This document shows positions 35,189-47,670 of a stretch of 64,000 nt of DNA, piece by piece. Numbering within the stretch: the stretch's first letter is position 1; each line of letters begins with the position of its first letter. Where the stretch lies: assembly GCA_003993805.1 (NCBI GenBank), contig RSEF01000003.1:64240635-64304634 (forward strand), in the 5' to 3' direction. The notes beneath the pieces were generated by a model. That model was not told where the DNA came from. It did no database searches and was given only the letters and a program-made list of their open reading frames with translations. This DNA comes from Himantopus leucocephalus. Its lineage: Eukaryota > Chordata > Aves > Charadriiformes > Recurvirostridae. Position numbers and translations under genes: made by a program.

Positions 35189-35683
35189 GCCCCCAACATA
35201 AGAAAGACATGGACCTGTTGGAGCAGGTCCAGAGGAGGCCCACAAAAATGATCAGAGGGCTAGAGTACCTCTCCTATGAGGACAGGCTGAGACAGTTGGG
35301 GTTGTTCAGCCTGGAGAAGAGATGGCTCCGGGGAGACCTTATAGCAGCTTTCCAGTACCTAAAGGGGGCCTACAGGAAAGAGGGGGAGGGACTCTTTGTC
35401 AGGGAGTGTAGTGATAGGATGATGGGTAATGGTTTTGAACTGAAAGAGGGTAGATTTAGATTAGGTATTAGGAAGAAATTCTTTACAGTGAGGGTGGTGA
35501 GACGCTGGAATAGGTTGCCCAGAGAAGCTGTGGATGCCCCATCCCCGAAGGTGTTCAAGGCCAGGCTGGATGCGGCTTTGAGCAACCTGGTCTAGTGGGA
35601 GGTGTCCCTGCCCATGGCAGGGGGATTGAAACTAGATGATCTTCAAGGTCCCTTCCAATCTAAACCATTCTATGATTCTATGA
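35189..35683 (+). mobile_element. CR1 LINE, 5'-truncated, relatively young
   Basis: A plus-strand CR1 copy of about 495 bp. It starts within the ORF2 C-terminal region (AAGAAAGACATGGACCTGTT), runs through the ORF2 stop codon and the conserved 3' block (GATGATCTTCAAGGTCCCTT), and ends in ATTCTATGATTCTATGA. The reading frame is preserved to the natural stop, so divergence is low compared with the other copies here. Confidence 0.97.
35197..35595 (+). pseudogene. Open C-terminal fragment of CR1 ORF2
   Basis: About 130 codons of the C-terminal end of the CR1 ORF2 polyprotein (endonuclease-reverse transcriptase) remain open and stop at the natural TAG (35593-35595). Typical CR1 residues are visible: [20 protein letters not shown], then RFRLGIRKKFFTVRVVRRWN and a terminal LSNLV. 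Neither the endonuclease nor the RT catalytic domain is present, so it is a dead fragment. Gene predictors often mistake such pieces for host genes. Confidence 0.9.
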
Positions 35684-38600
35684 CCCTAAGTGTGGGCCAA
35701 GGCACAAGTATGTGCAGGGGTAGAGAAGCTCCTGTTGCCATTAAAGAGTCTAAGGGGGCTGCCCCCATTAGGCCAGTTCAGCTCCCTTACACTTGCTGTT
35801 GCTCTTGGTGGAACATCAGGTGTAGTCACAGTACAGCTCTGTGTCTCAAACTGCTTTCCTTCTTTTTAAGACTTATTTTCAAGATATCACAGTGCAACCA
35901 CAGGAACTCAACAGACATAAGATATGAACCTTCTAAACAGGTTTTAAAAAATAATTATTAAATTAGCATAAATCTCAGAGCTAAAAAAAGGTGCTCTTGG
36001 ATTAAATACACACAGCTGTTTAGTCTGTTGTCAACCCAGTTTTCCCTGTGGTATCTGGCAGTCAGAGCATAAAAAAGCATTCTTGAAATTAAATTATTTC
36101 TAGGGCTCTTATATACGAACACATCTGGATACTTGGGAGAAAAAAAAAGGGAAAATGAACATTCTCAGACATTGCAGTGCTTATTAAAAGATAAATGCTT
36201 TCCAGGGATGTATTTCTGGTTAATATAATCTTGAAAAATCTTCAGAAGACAATAGATGTAGAGAATCAACACAACATATACGGCACAACATATCCTTGCA
36301 ATCCGCCCTTGCTTGAAGCAAGAGTAATATTTAAGTTACTGATTCCAACTAGTTTTCTTGGAAGTCAGGGTTCAATTTATATTTGCTATGGCCTGAAGCT
36401 ATTTTAAGGAGTCCAAATAAAAGAATAGCTAGTCTTCAAAGCTGTCTCAGAAATGATGCAGAAAATCTTAAGCATACCTGTGGCTTGCACTTGTGTCATT
36501 TGTTATTATCAAACTTATATTGCCTCTGGTTTTGAAATCTTAGGGGAACATTTCCTCTGCAAAGTGGTGCCTTAAAAAAAATATGTAAATATGTTTTCTG
36601 AAATGCATTTTGTTAGCACTTCTGAAATACTTTTGATCTTTTTGTTTTTTATTTCTCCTTTGAAAAAACAGAAAACCCTACAGAAAACAAAGACATTCCT
36701 TGCAAAAGTTTAAGAAAGAAGGAAACAAACCAGCCAACCAGGAAACCTTTCCATGACTGTGGAGTTGAAGTAATTGTCATAGCAGCTCTTCAGAAATGGC
36801 AAATTTTTGAGGCCTTTAAGAGATACGGACCTTTTTTAAAATATGCTGTAAAACCACAGCAGCTCCCGTAATAAAATAGGGCCAGCTGACAGGGATTGGG
36901 CCTGTGGACGAGATTAGCAACTGCACGCCAGCATTGCACCTCCTTTTCAGGAGCAGACTAAGCACAAGACAAGTGGGCCTGGACCTCTGCAGGGCAGGAC
37001 CTCCTGCCTCATCTGTGCCATGCAGACCTGCTGCTGGGTTGCTGTCCTGAGAAGTGCTTGGAGCATCCACCCAGGGAGACAGGAGACTGAGAGGATAATG
37101 AGTATTGCCTTACTGAAGTACTTAGGTGAAAAGACCAGCGGAGTGTTGTGAAGACAGCATTCAACATGTATTGCTGCTATAATTCACTCGAAGAGGTTCA
37201 ATTTTTAGCAGAGCTGGGAGGGGTTGGCCAGTGCACTGCACTGGAACTGCTGTGAGCATCCCTAAAAGACCAAAAAGGCTTCAAGCTTTGACAAGCCAGC
37301 TGCTATTAGAAAACAAGCCATGATTGTTCATATTTTGTTTAAACTCTGCAGCTACGGATGAGATAACAGAAATGAAAGGCTTATAAGCCACTCTGTCCCT
37401 GCCCTCTGCAGGACTGATACTTTCTGCTTTCATTTCAGCCAGACCAGTGGATTCCTGATTGTAGCAAACCCTATACAGTCCTCTGTGGTCCCTAGGAAGG
37501 TTGTTTTGTCGCCTGTAATGCAACATCTTATCTCTGTCCCTCTCAGCAAACTCCCTCCTAAACGCACGTCTCTCACTGCCTCACCACTACCTTCTCTACG
37601 GCACTGTCAGGTCTTCCCCTGTGTGGCTCAGTTGCCTCTCGGAAGATGATCAACCCCCTCCTCTCAAGGGATTTCACATGACACCGTTCCTCTTCCTAAG
37701 GGAAGAGCTGGGAACACACAACCAAAATACACAATCTGCCACCAGCACTTCACCTGCAGTTTGTCAGAGCCCTGGGTGAATAGAAAGGTGTTTCTGGTGC
37801 TGCAGGCAAAGGGGACCTGGCAGTCAGTGTCCTGATCTCATCTCAGGGGATGTGACACAAGTGTCCTGGAATAGCTATTCACATGTGTCCTCGTGCATTG
37901 TTTCCAGCCAGGAATAAAAAAGAAAGCTAGAGAGTGCTTCTGGTGGCTGACCTTCCCCCAGTCTCCAGCAGTTTCAGTGTATGTTTGAATCAGTTGGAAA
38001 TAACCATTAACTCAAAGGAGTTATAGGTGATGAAATTGGGACTTTATTTCTTCAAGGTCCAGAAGATAAAAAACATCCTTATTAGCAACTTCTCTTGTTT
38101 GAGGTTTTTTTTTTTTTTTAGCCTGGATAAATGCTACTTGTACCAATCAAGAAAGACACTGAATGCTCCGTAATCTCAAGAGGTATTAATTTGCAATTTA
38201 TGGGTTATCTTACAGCTCTCTGAGCATTATCTTGGGCACAGAAATGCAGTTAAGAAGTTTCTGTGCTCAATCATTTATTCACAGTTTCCTCACTTGAGCT
38301 AATTCAGCTCTCCATGAGACTGAACTGGAAAGTGGACTGCTGAGATCATCGGAGTTTAAATAAGTCAAAACTGAGTTTTATTTTGGTTTTCTGTGTGATG
38401 GAGATGGAGCAATTAAGTGTTTAGCTTTGGGCAGCAAGGAGCAGAGAGGAGGCAGAAAGTCTTGCAGCCAAAGAGAACGTACCTAAAACTGCCTGAATTT
38501 AGCACATAGTGCTGTGGTACTGAGTCACACCTTTTAAGTTCATCTAGGCACAATATCTTGTCCCTGGGGGGTATCAAACTCAGAAGTCTCAAAAAGACTC

Positions 38601-38900
38601 TAATCACTAAGCGTATCTGCTTATACCTCTCCATGGGTATTCCTAGATGACCATGCTAGGGCAGGGTACGCTTTCCACATTAACCCATCAAAGGATTTTG
38701 AAAGTTCACAGTAGCATTTGGAAAAGCAGGAGTCAAAGGAACAAACCTTTCCCGCCAGCTGCAACAGTTACAAGATAATGAACATTTCTGGACTGTTGAT
38801 TATCAGTGTAGAAATTCTGATAGACTACATCAGGGGACCCAGCTCATTTCCAGCTTAACAGCATTTTGAAAGCCATCACATACTTTCTTTTGAATTACAA
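35684..38900. other. Intergenic stretch, nothing coding
   Basis: No gene or repeat family is recognised. A poly(T) run lies at about 38107-38119. Confidence 0.5.
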
Positions 38901-38939
38901 CACCCCCTCTGAAATTGAAATCCGTGGAAGTACCTTCAT

Positions 38940-39125
38940 TCGATTCCTGCCTCCCTCCCCACCGGCCTCCCCAAGCCACCGCCAAGGATTGAAAGCGATC
39001 CCATTGTCATGCTGCCAAAGTAAATTAACATGATTCACAATTTTCCATAATAACTATTCAAAATTAAAGCAGTTGGTAATTAAAGTAATCCTTGCTCCCT
39101 GGTGACACATGCGGCATGACAAAAC
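38940..39125. promoter_or_regulatory. Candidate conserved non-coding element
   Basis: A complex, non-repetitive AT-rich stretch dense in homeodomain-type words (TAATTAAAGTAATC, AAATTAACATGATTC, CCATAATAACTATTC) is flanked by C-rich sequence on the left and ends near ACATGCGGCATGAC. It has no coding signal. The look is that of a developmental enhancer or conserved element, but no alignment could be made. Confidence 0.25.
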
Positions 39126-42100
39126 AGAAGTAACACGACAGCAGCAGAACCTGTCTCCTTTATTTACTCGCTGCTTCAGTGACTCGTTCTGCAGAGTGAC
39201 TGATCTTCTATTGAATTACAGAAGAGCAACTGAGTTAAATTAGAGTGAATATTTGTGGTGAAAATGTTAACGTGAAAGTATCTGCTGTGATAGCCCATAA
39301 AATAAAATCAATATACTTCCAGACTCATCATGCCCCTCCCGGGTCTGTGGTTGATTTTGCTGTGGGTTTCAGGGAAGCGAAGGAGCGCTGCAGCTCAGCT
39401 CCTGGACTGAGCCTGGGAAGGGTTAGACTCTAACTTGGAGACTTACAGCTCAGAGCCCAAACAAGTTTCAGGGCACAGAGTGGGCTGCTTTGAAACCATC
39501 TCTACTTACTGTTACATCAGCAGCTTTGGAAAAAGCACTTTTAATCATAGAAGACAGTTAAAAGTGAAACAAAATGTCAGTTTAAGTTCCCTGAGCCAGG
39601 CTGGGTATGTCCTAGCAGTGCCGCCTTCTTTAGAATAGTCTTTGGGAGAACCTTAGTGCCACGGCTCTCTGGGAGGAGGTCTCCCTCCCTCCTGCTGGAC
39701 CAGCTCTGCTTTCTGTATGGCAGGTGGTGGGGCTTGTCTGTACTCAGCCTTCCAGATCCTGGAAAACCAGCATCTTACAACAGGCAGAAGTTGTGCCTCT
39801 TGCCTCCTAAGGACTGATTCGACAGAAAGATTGCTTTCTTGTATGAGTAAAAGTCTTAGTTTAAATAATAGCCTGAATTCAGAATAATTTGATGAAGGGC
39901 AAAGAACAGGCACCTTTTTTTTTGAGTCATGAGATTTTTGTCTTTTTGCATTCATTCCCCAAAATAAGAATGACAACATCTGGATCCTTTATGCTTTTGT
40001 ACTGTTCCAGTAGCATAAATCTACGCTGCAGTTAACAAATGCAATGTGAAATGCTCTTTGTCCTGAGGAGATACTATGTGAATCAGGACAGAATAACAGT
40101 TTGAGGTAAAAGATAAAAACTGAGATTTATTGATGAGTGAAATCTTAGGCAAAAGTGCTGCTTACATTCTTTGGAAGATGGAGATTGAGCACGCTTAGCA
40201 TGGTCAGCACTGTCCTCCCTGCAGAGAGCTAGGCGGAGAAGTGAGTCCAAGGAAGCACAAAGCAAAAAGGCTCAGGATCAAGTTGTGGTGACAGCAGAGA
40301 TGAAGATGTGTTTACAATGATTCTTTAAAACGAAAGCTGAAGGAAAGGCTTGATGCTCAGAAACAGTATCCAAGGAGCCATCACATGAAGGAGCAGGAAA
40401 CAAAGTTCATTTTAACTTTAGCATAGTTTGGAGGGAAGATTAAAGTGAACAGAAACAATCGTTTCCATCTCATTGGTGTTGCACAGGATGGTATGCCAGG
40501 CAGGGCAAAAGCCTCATAACTGTAAACCTTCGTCTCACAGTCTGCTCTGCCACAGTCCTTTTGTATGATTCTGGCAAGACTCTCATTCTCCACGTGCTTC
40601 TGCCTTCTCCCCATCTCCTGTGACATGCGGGTAATAAATTCCTGAGGGTAGGAAAGGGAGATGTGGATTCAAAGCTTATGAAGCACTCAGACACATTAAT
40701 GTGCTCTCTGCCACTAAAAATCCTGTATTCATTTCTCCATTTGCTAATTGGAGTTGAGGCATCACTATTTACTCATGTGAGTGAAGTGGAAAATACAGTT
40801 TCTCACCCTAGATGTGCAGCTCCATAAAGACAAGAAGCTTAAATTCAAAGGCTAAACTATGACCAGCTGATCAGTATACCTGGGAAAAGAACAGCTACTA
40901 TTGTAAAAGATTTTATTCTGTTGCTATAGAAACCTCTACAGCATGGAGTGTCTTATATGTGAATGGTACAGAAGAAGAAACACAGAAAAACATTTTATTA
41001 TACAACACCAAGAAAACATGGTCTTTCTTTTTGTACTTGTGGAAAACAGGAAATACATTTTCAGTGAAGAGTGCAGTTATTTTAAATATTTTGTTATTGG
41101 AACATTTGCTCTTAAGCACTATCTCCTCTGAGTTTTGAGAAAGGAAAGTGCCAGCTCCACTTTGATTGCAAGCAGTATCCTGTAATTCTCTCTCAGGGAC
41201 CCTTGAGAGGCCTTTAAAACACTTAATATTCACTCCCTCTGCTCAGTGTTTCTAAATTATTTAAATGACATGAGGAAAAATGCAATTTAAGCCACTTCTC
41301 TGTGTGAAGGTGTCTGGACAGGAGCTCAGCCAGCGAAAAACACAAACAAGAGAGTTTATATTTTCCAAGCTGTTTTTAAAAGCACGTAAAATCCTCCCAG
41401 TGCAACTTCAAGTTATGGGTCCATATGCAGATGGACGTGGTGGCCACAGCGGGAAGGCAGCTCAAGCAAGTAGAACCAACCAAAAAAGTTTCATTCCTCC
41501 TGTTGTTACCCTAGTTGAAATCCTGCATGAGGGCTGAGGCAGACTGACGTGTCACCTCAGTTTTGTCTCTGATCCACACATGAAACCAACTGCAAGTTGA
41601 AAATACCCCCAGACCAAGCCCATCCAAGCTCAGGGAGACATTTGCAGTAGTTAAAATGTCCAGGCTGTAATTCTGCTAGAATTCATGCAGCTGTTCAAGA
41701 AGCCAACCTCCCGATTTTGCTTTACACAGATTTAGACTATACTTTGAACTACATCTGCAGTGATTTGCAGCCTTCTGCCCCCACGTCTGGCCCTGCTCAG
41801 ACTGGGCAGCACAGATCCTACTCCAGTCCATCTTTCCAGATGTCAGTGTGTCTAAGCCAGTGCAAGAGGCAAGTGCTTCCTCAGGGTCATAAATAACTGA
41901 GTTAAAATTGCCTCCCCGCTATCAGCTGAGCTGTGATATCAGACTGTGTATGCCTCAGCCATGAAGTAAAACGAGTAAGCTGAAATCACCCAAGTCAACA
42001 GCTTTACTGTTAAGAGGTGAATTACACTCACAGTGTGCTGGTTTTGAATAAGCCTTAAGTTTTAAAGCAAACATTGCACAAACCAAGTGATGCTCAACAG

Positions 42101-43672
42101 TTCTCTCCCAAGAAAAATATTCAAATTGCTGATGCATTAGTTCTGTCTTTAAATCACACCTCCCCTGGTGCACTGCAGTCTACATTTACCTCACCAGCAA
42201 AGTAAAAATGTTGAGGTGACAATGTAGCAAATTTTCATGGTTTTTAACATGATCCCCTAATTTGAAGAAGTTCAAATAAAGTTGGTCTGTATTAAACTTC
42301 TGAACACTACAAGACTACTAGATACCAAGATGTCAAGAGATGGGATGGTGGTTGTGGCTGCTGTTGTGGTGTTTAAATTCATGGTTTTTCAGACAGCTTT
42401 CAAAGTGGTCAAGTTCATCTCTGAAATGCAGAGGCATCTCAGAGTGAAGAAAGGCACCGGAAAATGAAAGCTTGATAAAGCTGGGAGTTGTGCTTTGCTC
42501 TGGCTAACTATCTCCTGGCCTGGTTGTTGCAAAGGGGCCACCACTGTTCTTACAGGGAGCGTTGTTTCAGACTATACCAATACTCAACAAGTGCTTGAGA
42601 TCTTTTAAGACACAACGCTGGTGAAAATCAGATTATCTGCATGCTTAACAGTGAGATCAAACATATGTCCTTGGCTGAATTCCCATTTTTGCTGAGAGCA
42701 AGGCAAATGGCTCAAAACATGAATTGCAGCCATGAATGCAGGCCTTCCCTTCTCCCAAGCACCCAAGGGCAGTTCTTTGCCATATTTTTTTTACTCTTTC
42801 AGTGTGGTGGAAATTCTTCCAAACCCCATGTTAGCATACTTCAAGTCATGGATAGCTTGTGAGCCTCTCTGTGTCCTTGGTTTCCTGGATATTTTTTTTT
42901 TCTCCAATTAAATTTTATTCTGGCTTTGCCATTTTCAAGATGTTTTCTGTTCTTGCATGGGTAAACAGAACAGGATTTAACTCCTGATTTTTGTGTTATA
43001 ATGACACTCAACAGTCTACAGTCCATTCCTTAGAAATGCATAAGTTGATTTTGATATAATTAGCTAAGTAAGCATATGGCAAAAGGCGTAACTGATGTGT
43101 GTGTTTACAAAAAGCAGGTCAATGCTTGATTTAAATCAGAATGCACATGATTTGCTCTGAGACTATTAAAAAGCCTTTTTTGGGACACTTTCAACTTACC
43201 TTTTTTGGCTCCTATGTTTACATGACTCATAATGCTTCTTACATGTGTCTTCAATTTTTCCCAGGTTTTGGTATGTTAGGTTATGACACAGTAACATGTA
43301 AAGAAAGTCGGATGTTCTTTCTTGCTTGTGTAAAGCCAATATGTTCCTGTCTTGTTCACATATGGTGAAGTGTGAAAGTACATGGCCAGATTCTAATATC
43401 CTGCTTGTTCCTGATGATCTTTAGGGAGAAACACGGTTTTCTTGACCAAGGTCTGAACAACCACCCTTCTAATAGTCTAATAGTTGCCTGTTACTATCAT
43501 TGGAATAATATTTCATGTTATGTGCCTTATCCTTAAGGAACACCTATGAGTATGTCTCACTGACTAGATTCTAATTAACCGGGACCATAATTAGCCTTCT
43601 TGGTTATAATCATTGTTGCTGAAGGGATTGGCCCCTCAGCTGAACTCTGTGCTAGTCAACCAAGGATTTTGA
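39126..43672. other. Intergenic stretch, nothing coding
   Basis: No gene, RNA gene or recognised repeat was found. Open frames such as 39653-39979 (minus, 108 codons) and 40913-41233 (minus, 106 codons) show no domain, signal peptide or splice context that I can support. Confidence 0.5.
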
Positions 43673-43704
43673 TGTGAAGCAAGTGCTTCACACTGGGAAG
43701 CACT
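43673..43704. repeat. Two overlapping palindromes sharing one arm
   Basis: TGTGAAGCA-AG-TGCTTCACA (43673-43692) is a perfect 9-bp inverted repeat. Its right arm (AGTGCTTC, 43682-43689) also pairs with GAAGCACT at 43697-43704. The sequence can therefore fold two mutually exclusive ways. Confidence 0.65.
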
Positions 43705-46700
43705 ACCGTAGCTGAGGAAATCCATGCTTTTTAAACAGACAAATCATTGCAATATTTAACTAAGTTAGAGATAGAATACTCTATAACAAAGTATGGTTAT
43801 TAACATTTCTATGTGCTTTGGTACAGTCTCTCATGTTTTAGACAACCCAGCTGCAGTTTATGAGAGAAACATTTGGGGTTTTTTCCCCAGCTGTATCATT
43901 TCATCCAACAAAAGACTAGAAAAGCTCCTAGCGAGAGAAGCCCTCTCCCAGGTCGAAAATGGAGGTGGTGATTGTTTTAATACTATTTGAGGACAAATCG
44001 CCACAAGTTCAGCTTGAGTACATCATCTCTTGGACCACCTGATAGTTGAAGATAGTTGATGCTATGGAACTGAGTGAGAGATTGGCATGGAGAGAAATAA
44101 ATGGCAGAGGTGCTCATGGTAGATGGCTGAGAAGAATCTATCCTAATAGAATTTTATGTACAAAACTGGTTTTATTGTTTTACGCACAGCTGGATTGATG
44201 GTATACAATGCTCTCGGGGAGAAGGAGAGCAAGCTACACCTCTCTGATCTTGCAGAAGACCAAGCTCACTATAGATTTGTGTTTCTCTGAACAAGAAGGC
44301 AATCCATGTTTGTTATCAAATTGGTTGTCTCTTTTTACAGTCTTGTCAGTATAAAAAATTCAGTGTCATTAGAAGACACTGAAATCACTCTTAATTTTAT
44401 TATCCTAGTGATCCAGATAAAGGTATATGATGTCTGAAGTAATTTTTACTTTTTTGTTAATGTCACCTTTCTTCTACTTACTGCAAACAGACATTGTACC
44501 AGTGCAAGTTTATCTGTATTTAAATCCCCTTGAACTGAAAACTTGATTGAAAGCTGAACTGTGATATCTTTGTGCATGAAGAAAAGACACTCATTTATTT
44601 ATATTAATGTCAAGCCTGTCTACTGCACTTTTTGCTTCATCTTAATTGCATGTGCCTGCGGTAGCACACAGGGCATGTGGTTAAATAGGAAGGACTAATT
44701 GGAAGAAGCTGTCAGGTTAACAGAGATTTAGCTGGATAGATTGCACTTCAGTAGAAAAATTTCCTCAGGATAAGTTTACACAGTTTATGAAGGCTTATGA
44801 TGGATGCACAAGGAAGAGGATAGGAAGATACCTTTTTGGGAAATGTGTAAGGCTGCTATGTAATTACAATGGATCTTTAAACCTAGAATGGGTAAAATAC
44901 TAAATAGATAAGTGCCCTGTAAGTTTTCGAGGCTTTCACAGTTTCTTTTTCATCTTATTTCAGCCCCTTTTTAGGCCTTCTGCACTCTAGACAGGGAAGT
45001 TGGTTGGTTCCTTGTGTAACCACTGAAGTAGCAGAGGTATAACAGGCAAAAGAAGATACATTCTCCATCTGTTATGTCTCACTGTTACGGCTGCAAATCT
45101 GGGAAGGCTTGTTTCTACCATCAACTTACTGAAAAAATATCTAATGCTAGACTGAGTATATAAACACAGTGCTAGTTTTGCAATTCTTGACTAAATTCCT
45201 AGAGAAGATAATGAACTGCTCCTAATGTTAATATGTACTTATTTAAATTAAACTCAAACCTCTTTTTTTTTCTCCCAAACATGCCTTTAACATGTTATCA
45301 TAATAACAATATAGTTTAATCTTTTAATAGTGAGTATCTAAACACTCGTCAAGCCTGTCCTTATAAAAATGGTGGCATTGATGCAGACCTTCAATTTGAG
45401 ATGTCTCAGCTGCTCACTGGTCTCCGATCTGACCAGCTGTTTTAAAGGCCATATCTAGCACAAGAATCTGTTATTGCTGATGCCGGTGCAGTGCCGTAGC
45501 TTTGCAGTACAGCTGCGATATCCACTGGGAACAAATCTTGCATAATCTTCTAGGAATAGGAGAATAAAAGTGGCCTAGAAAGGCAGGGGGAGCCAGGTGA
45601 AGTACTTGCTGCTGACCTTTGAAGTGGGCAGGATGACTGTGCCCTCTCGATGGACCCGTTAGCCACGGACATCCCACTCAGAGCCTGAGATGCTGACCAG
45701 CATCAGGAGCTATGGGCAAGTGCTGGGGCTGCTCTCAGTGCAGTGACCTATCCTTAAATGGTGTTTATGTGTTGGTTTTATACGGTGATACATTTTATTG
45801 CCATGTTAGTAAACAGGAAGATAGTTAACCTATTTTTAGCTTTCATTTTATACCACTATTTATAAAGAGTGAGCTGCCCCCAAGCTCTCTGAATAAACAG
45901 CCAGACCGAGTGTGCGATTTTCCAATGCTTTACATAAAGAATGGCTTTGAGAGAAAACTGTGTTACCCAGATTCTTCTAAAATGAGCAAAAGCTTTTTTT
46001 CCACTGAGAACAGTCTACCTGTTGCACCCCCATTCCCAGCCCTTACTGTGCTACAGATGGCCTAACTGCATTGCTCATTCTTTCTCAAAATGGATCATAC
46101 AGAAGCACTCCTGTTCCCAAAGGTTCCTTAGGCACTTCCAATGGAGAAAGACTTCACTGCAATATTTATACTAGGACATTCCTTCTGTGATACTAACAAC
46201 ATTTTCAGTTAGTTTGATGGCTGTAGTGCATTTGCACTAAAAACCTGCCAATTTATTTTTTTTAAAGCATGCAAGCAACTGTTTTATACTCCAGGTAATT
46301 CCATCTGGAGAATACTCCAAACATAAGTTCATGTTCCAAAAACATATCTGTGTTTATTTCTCCATAGATCTAGAGGAAAACAGAAGGAAAATCAGCCCAG
46401 AAAATACTTGATGTAGCACTAGGACCTGTACCACTGTCCCTTTATTTACAGAAAAATTTAAAAGAAACCTGAAAAATTTGGGAAAATACTTGTTTCGGAT
46501 GGATGCATCATACTGTTGCTTTGTGATATTACCCGTAGTCACCTGCTGGGGCTTCATAAAGTTCATACACTTACAAAAAGAATTTAGTTCTTTATGAAAT
46601 TTCAGCCATGGTTTACTATGGTTTCAGACTTTCAGTATTTCATAATTGCATTGTACCAGGAAAAGGTGACTATTTTTCCTCCCATTAAATCATAATGGAA

Positions 46701-47135
46701 AGTAGCATCAGTCTATTGGAAATTTCAGCTTCCACCCACTGATTCTCTGAGTTAATTACCAGTATCATTGGTTCCAGCTCATCAAGCTACACCTGTTGAG
46801 CAAGACATTGCAAGCAGATGGTCTTAAAATTAAATATATGCTCAAGCCCTCTTTCTCCTTTCAGTAGTTTTTAGCATGCACTTGATGTTACACTGAATAG
46901 CGACTTACGGATTTACACACATTTGAAGTTTTGCTCTGTTGTGAACTTGTCCCCTACTTGGATCATTTAGCATTTGAAACAGGTAACACTCATTCTTATT
47001 TTAATTTGCAAAATCTTTGTGCCTTAGCCTGTTTGAGGGCTTTTTTTGCTCTCCTGCTGGCACCGGAGATTCTGAAAAAACTCCGGTTTCTTTGTCGGTC
47101 GGAAGTGACAACTGAAAATAGCACTATTAAATTTT
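43705..47135. other. Intergenic stretch, nothing coding
   Basis: No gene is supported. A perfect 9-bp hairpin (TTCAGTGTC/GACACTGAA) lies at 44359-44383. Confidence 0.5.
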
Positions 47136-47150
47136 GCCACTTGGTGGCAC
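47136..47150. promoter_or_regulatory. CTCF-like motif
   Basis: GCCACTTGGTGGCAC resembles the CTCF core (CCA-x-x-AGGTGGCA type) with one substitution at a usually important A, and is nearly palindromic. It lies in a block of complex sequence (about 47035-47220) without a domain-bearing ORF. Binding is only a possibility. Confidence 0.2.
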
Positions 47151-47643
47151 TAAGAAATAACACAACTGCCCTTGAAAACGATGCTGTAAAACATGGCCAA
47201 GTGGCTGGTGACAACCGAGCCCAGTGGCCCTCAGAAAGGAAGACATCAAGTGAGCAGAAATCCCGTAGCCGTTTTGCTTGCTGTAGATGTTAGTTCGTTT
47301 TCAGCACAGAACACGCCCATTGGGATGCTACTTCTGCACTCTGACGTGCACAGCAAGTCCCTTCCCTCCCCGTTGGCTCTGCTGGCAGATGTTCTGTGCT
47401 CCTCTTCCATTTGCTACTGAAGAATCAGCTGTACCTACCTAGGAGGGGTTTTACTGGAAGTCGAGGAGGAGGAAGTCACAAAGCCTTCATTTCCAGTGCC
47501 TTAGTTCAGGCACCACCAGAGAGTTTCTTTTGGACAAGGGGATTTGCATGAATCTCCCTGGGGAGCCCCCCAGTGTAAATATTATTGCCTGCCTGGTTAG
47601 AAGAGGCACGGCAAAGCCATGTAAGGAATAAAATCGCTCCAGG

Positions 47644-47670
47644 GTGTGTGTGTATGCGTGTGCGTGTATG
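47644..47670. repeat. Degenerate (TG)n microsatellite
   Basis: GTGTGTGTGTATGCGTGTGC followed by GTGTATG, a short interrupted dinucleotide repeat. Confidence 0.85.

Noticed and set aside
35185..35595. 136-codon plus-strand frame as a host gene
   Set aside because: Its residues are the C-terminus of CR1 ORF2 and it ends at the normal CR1 stop inside a clear CR1 copy.
46931..47293. 120-codon plus-strand frame as a gene
   Set aside because: It overlaps open frames in other phases and has no domain; the block looks regulatory if anything.
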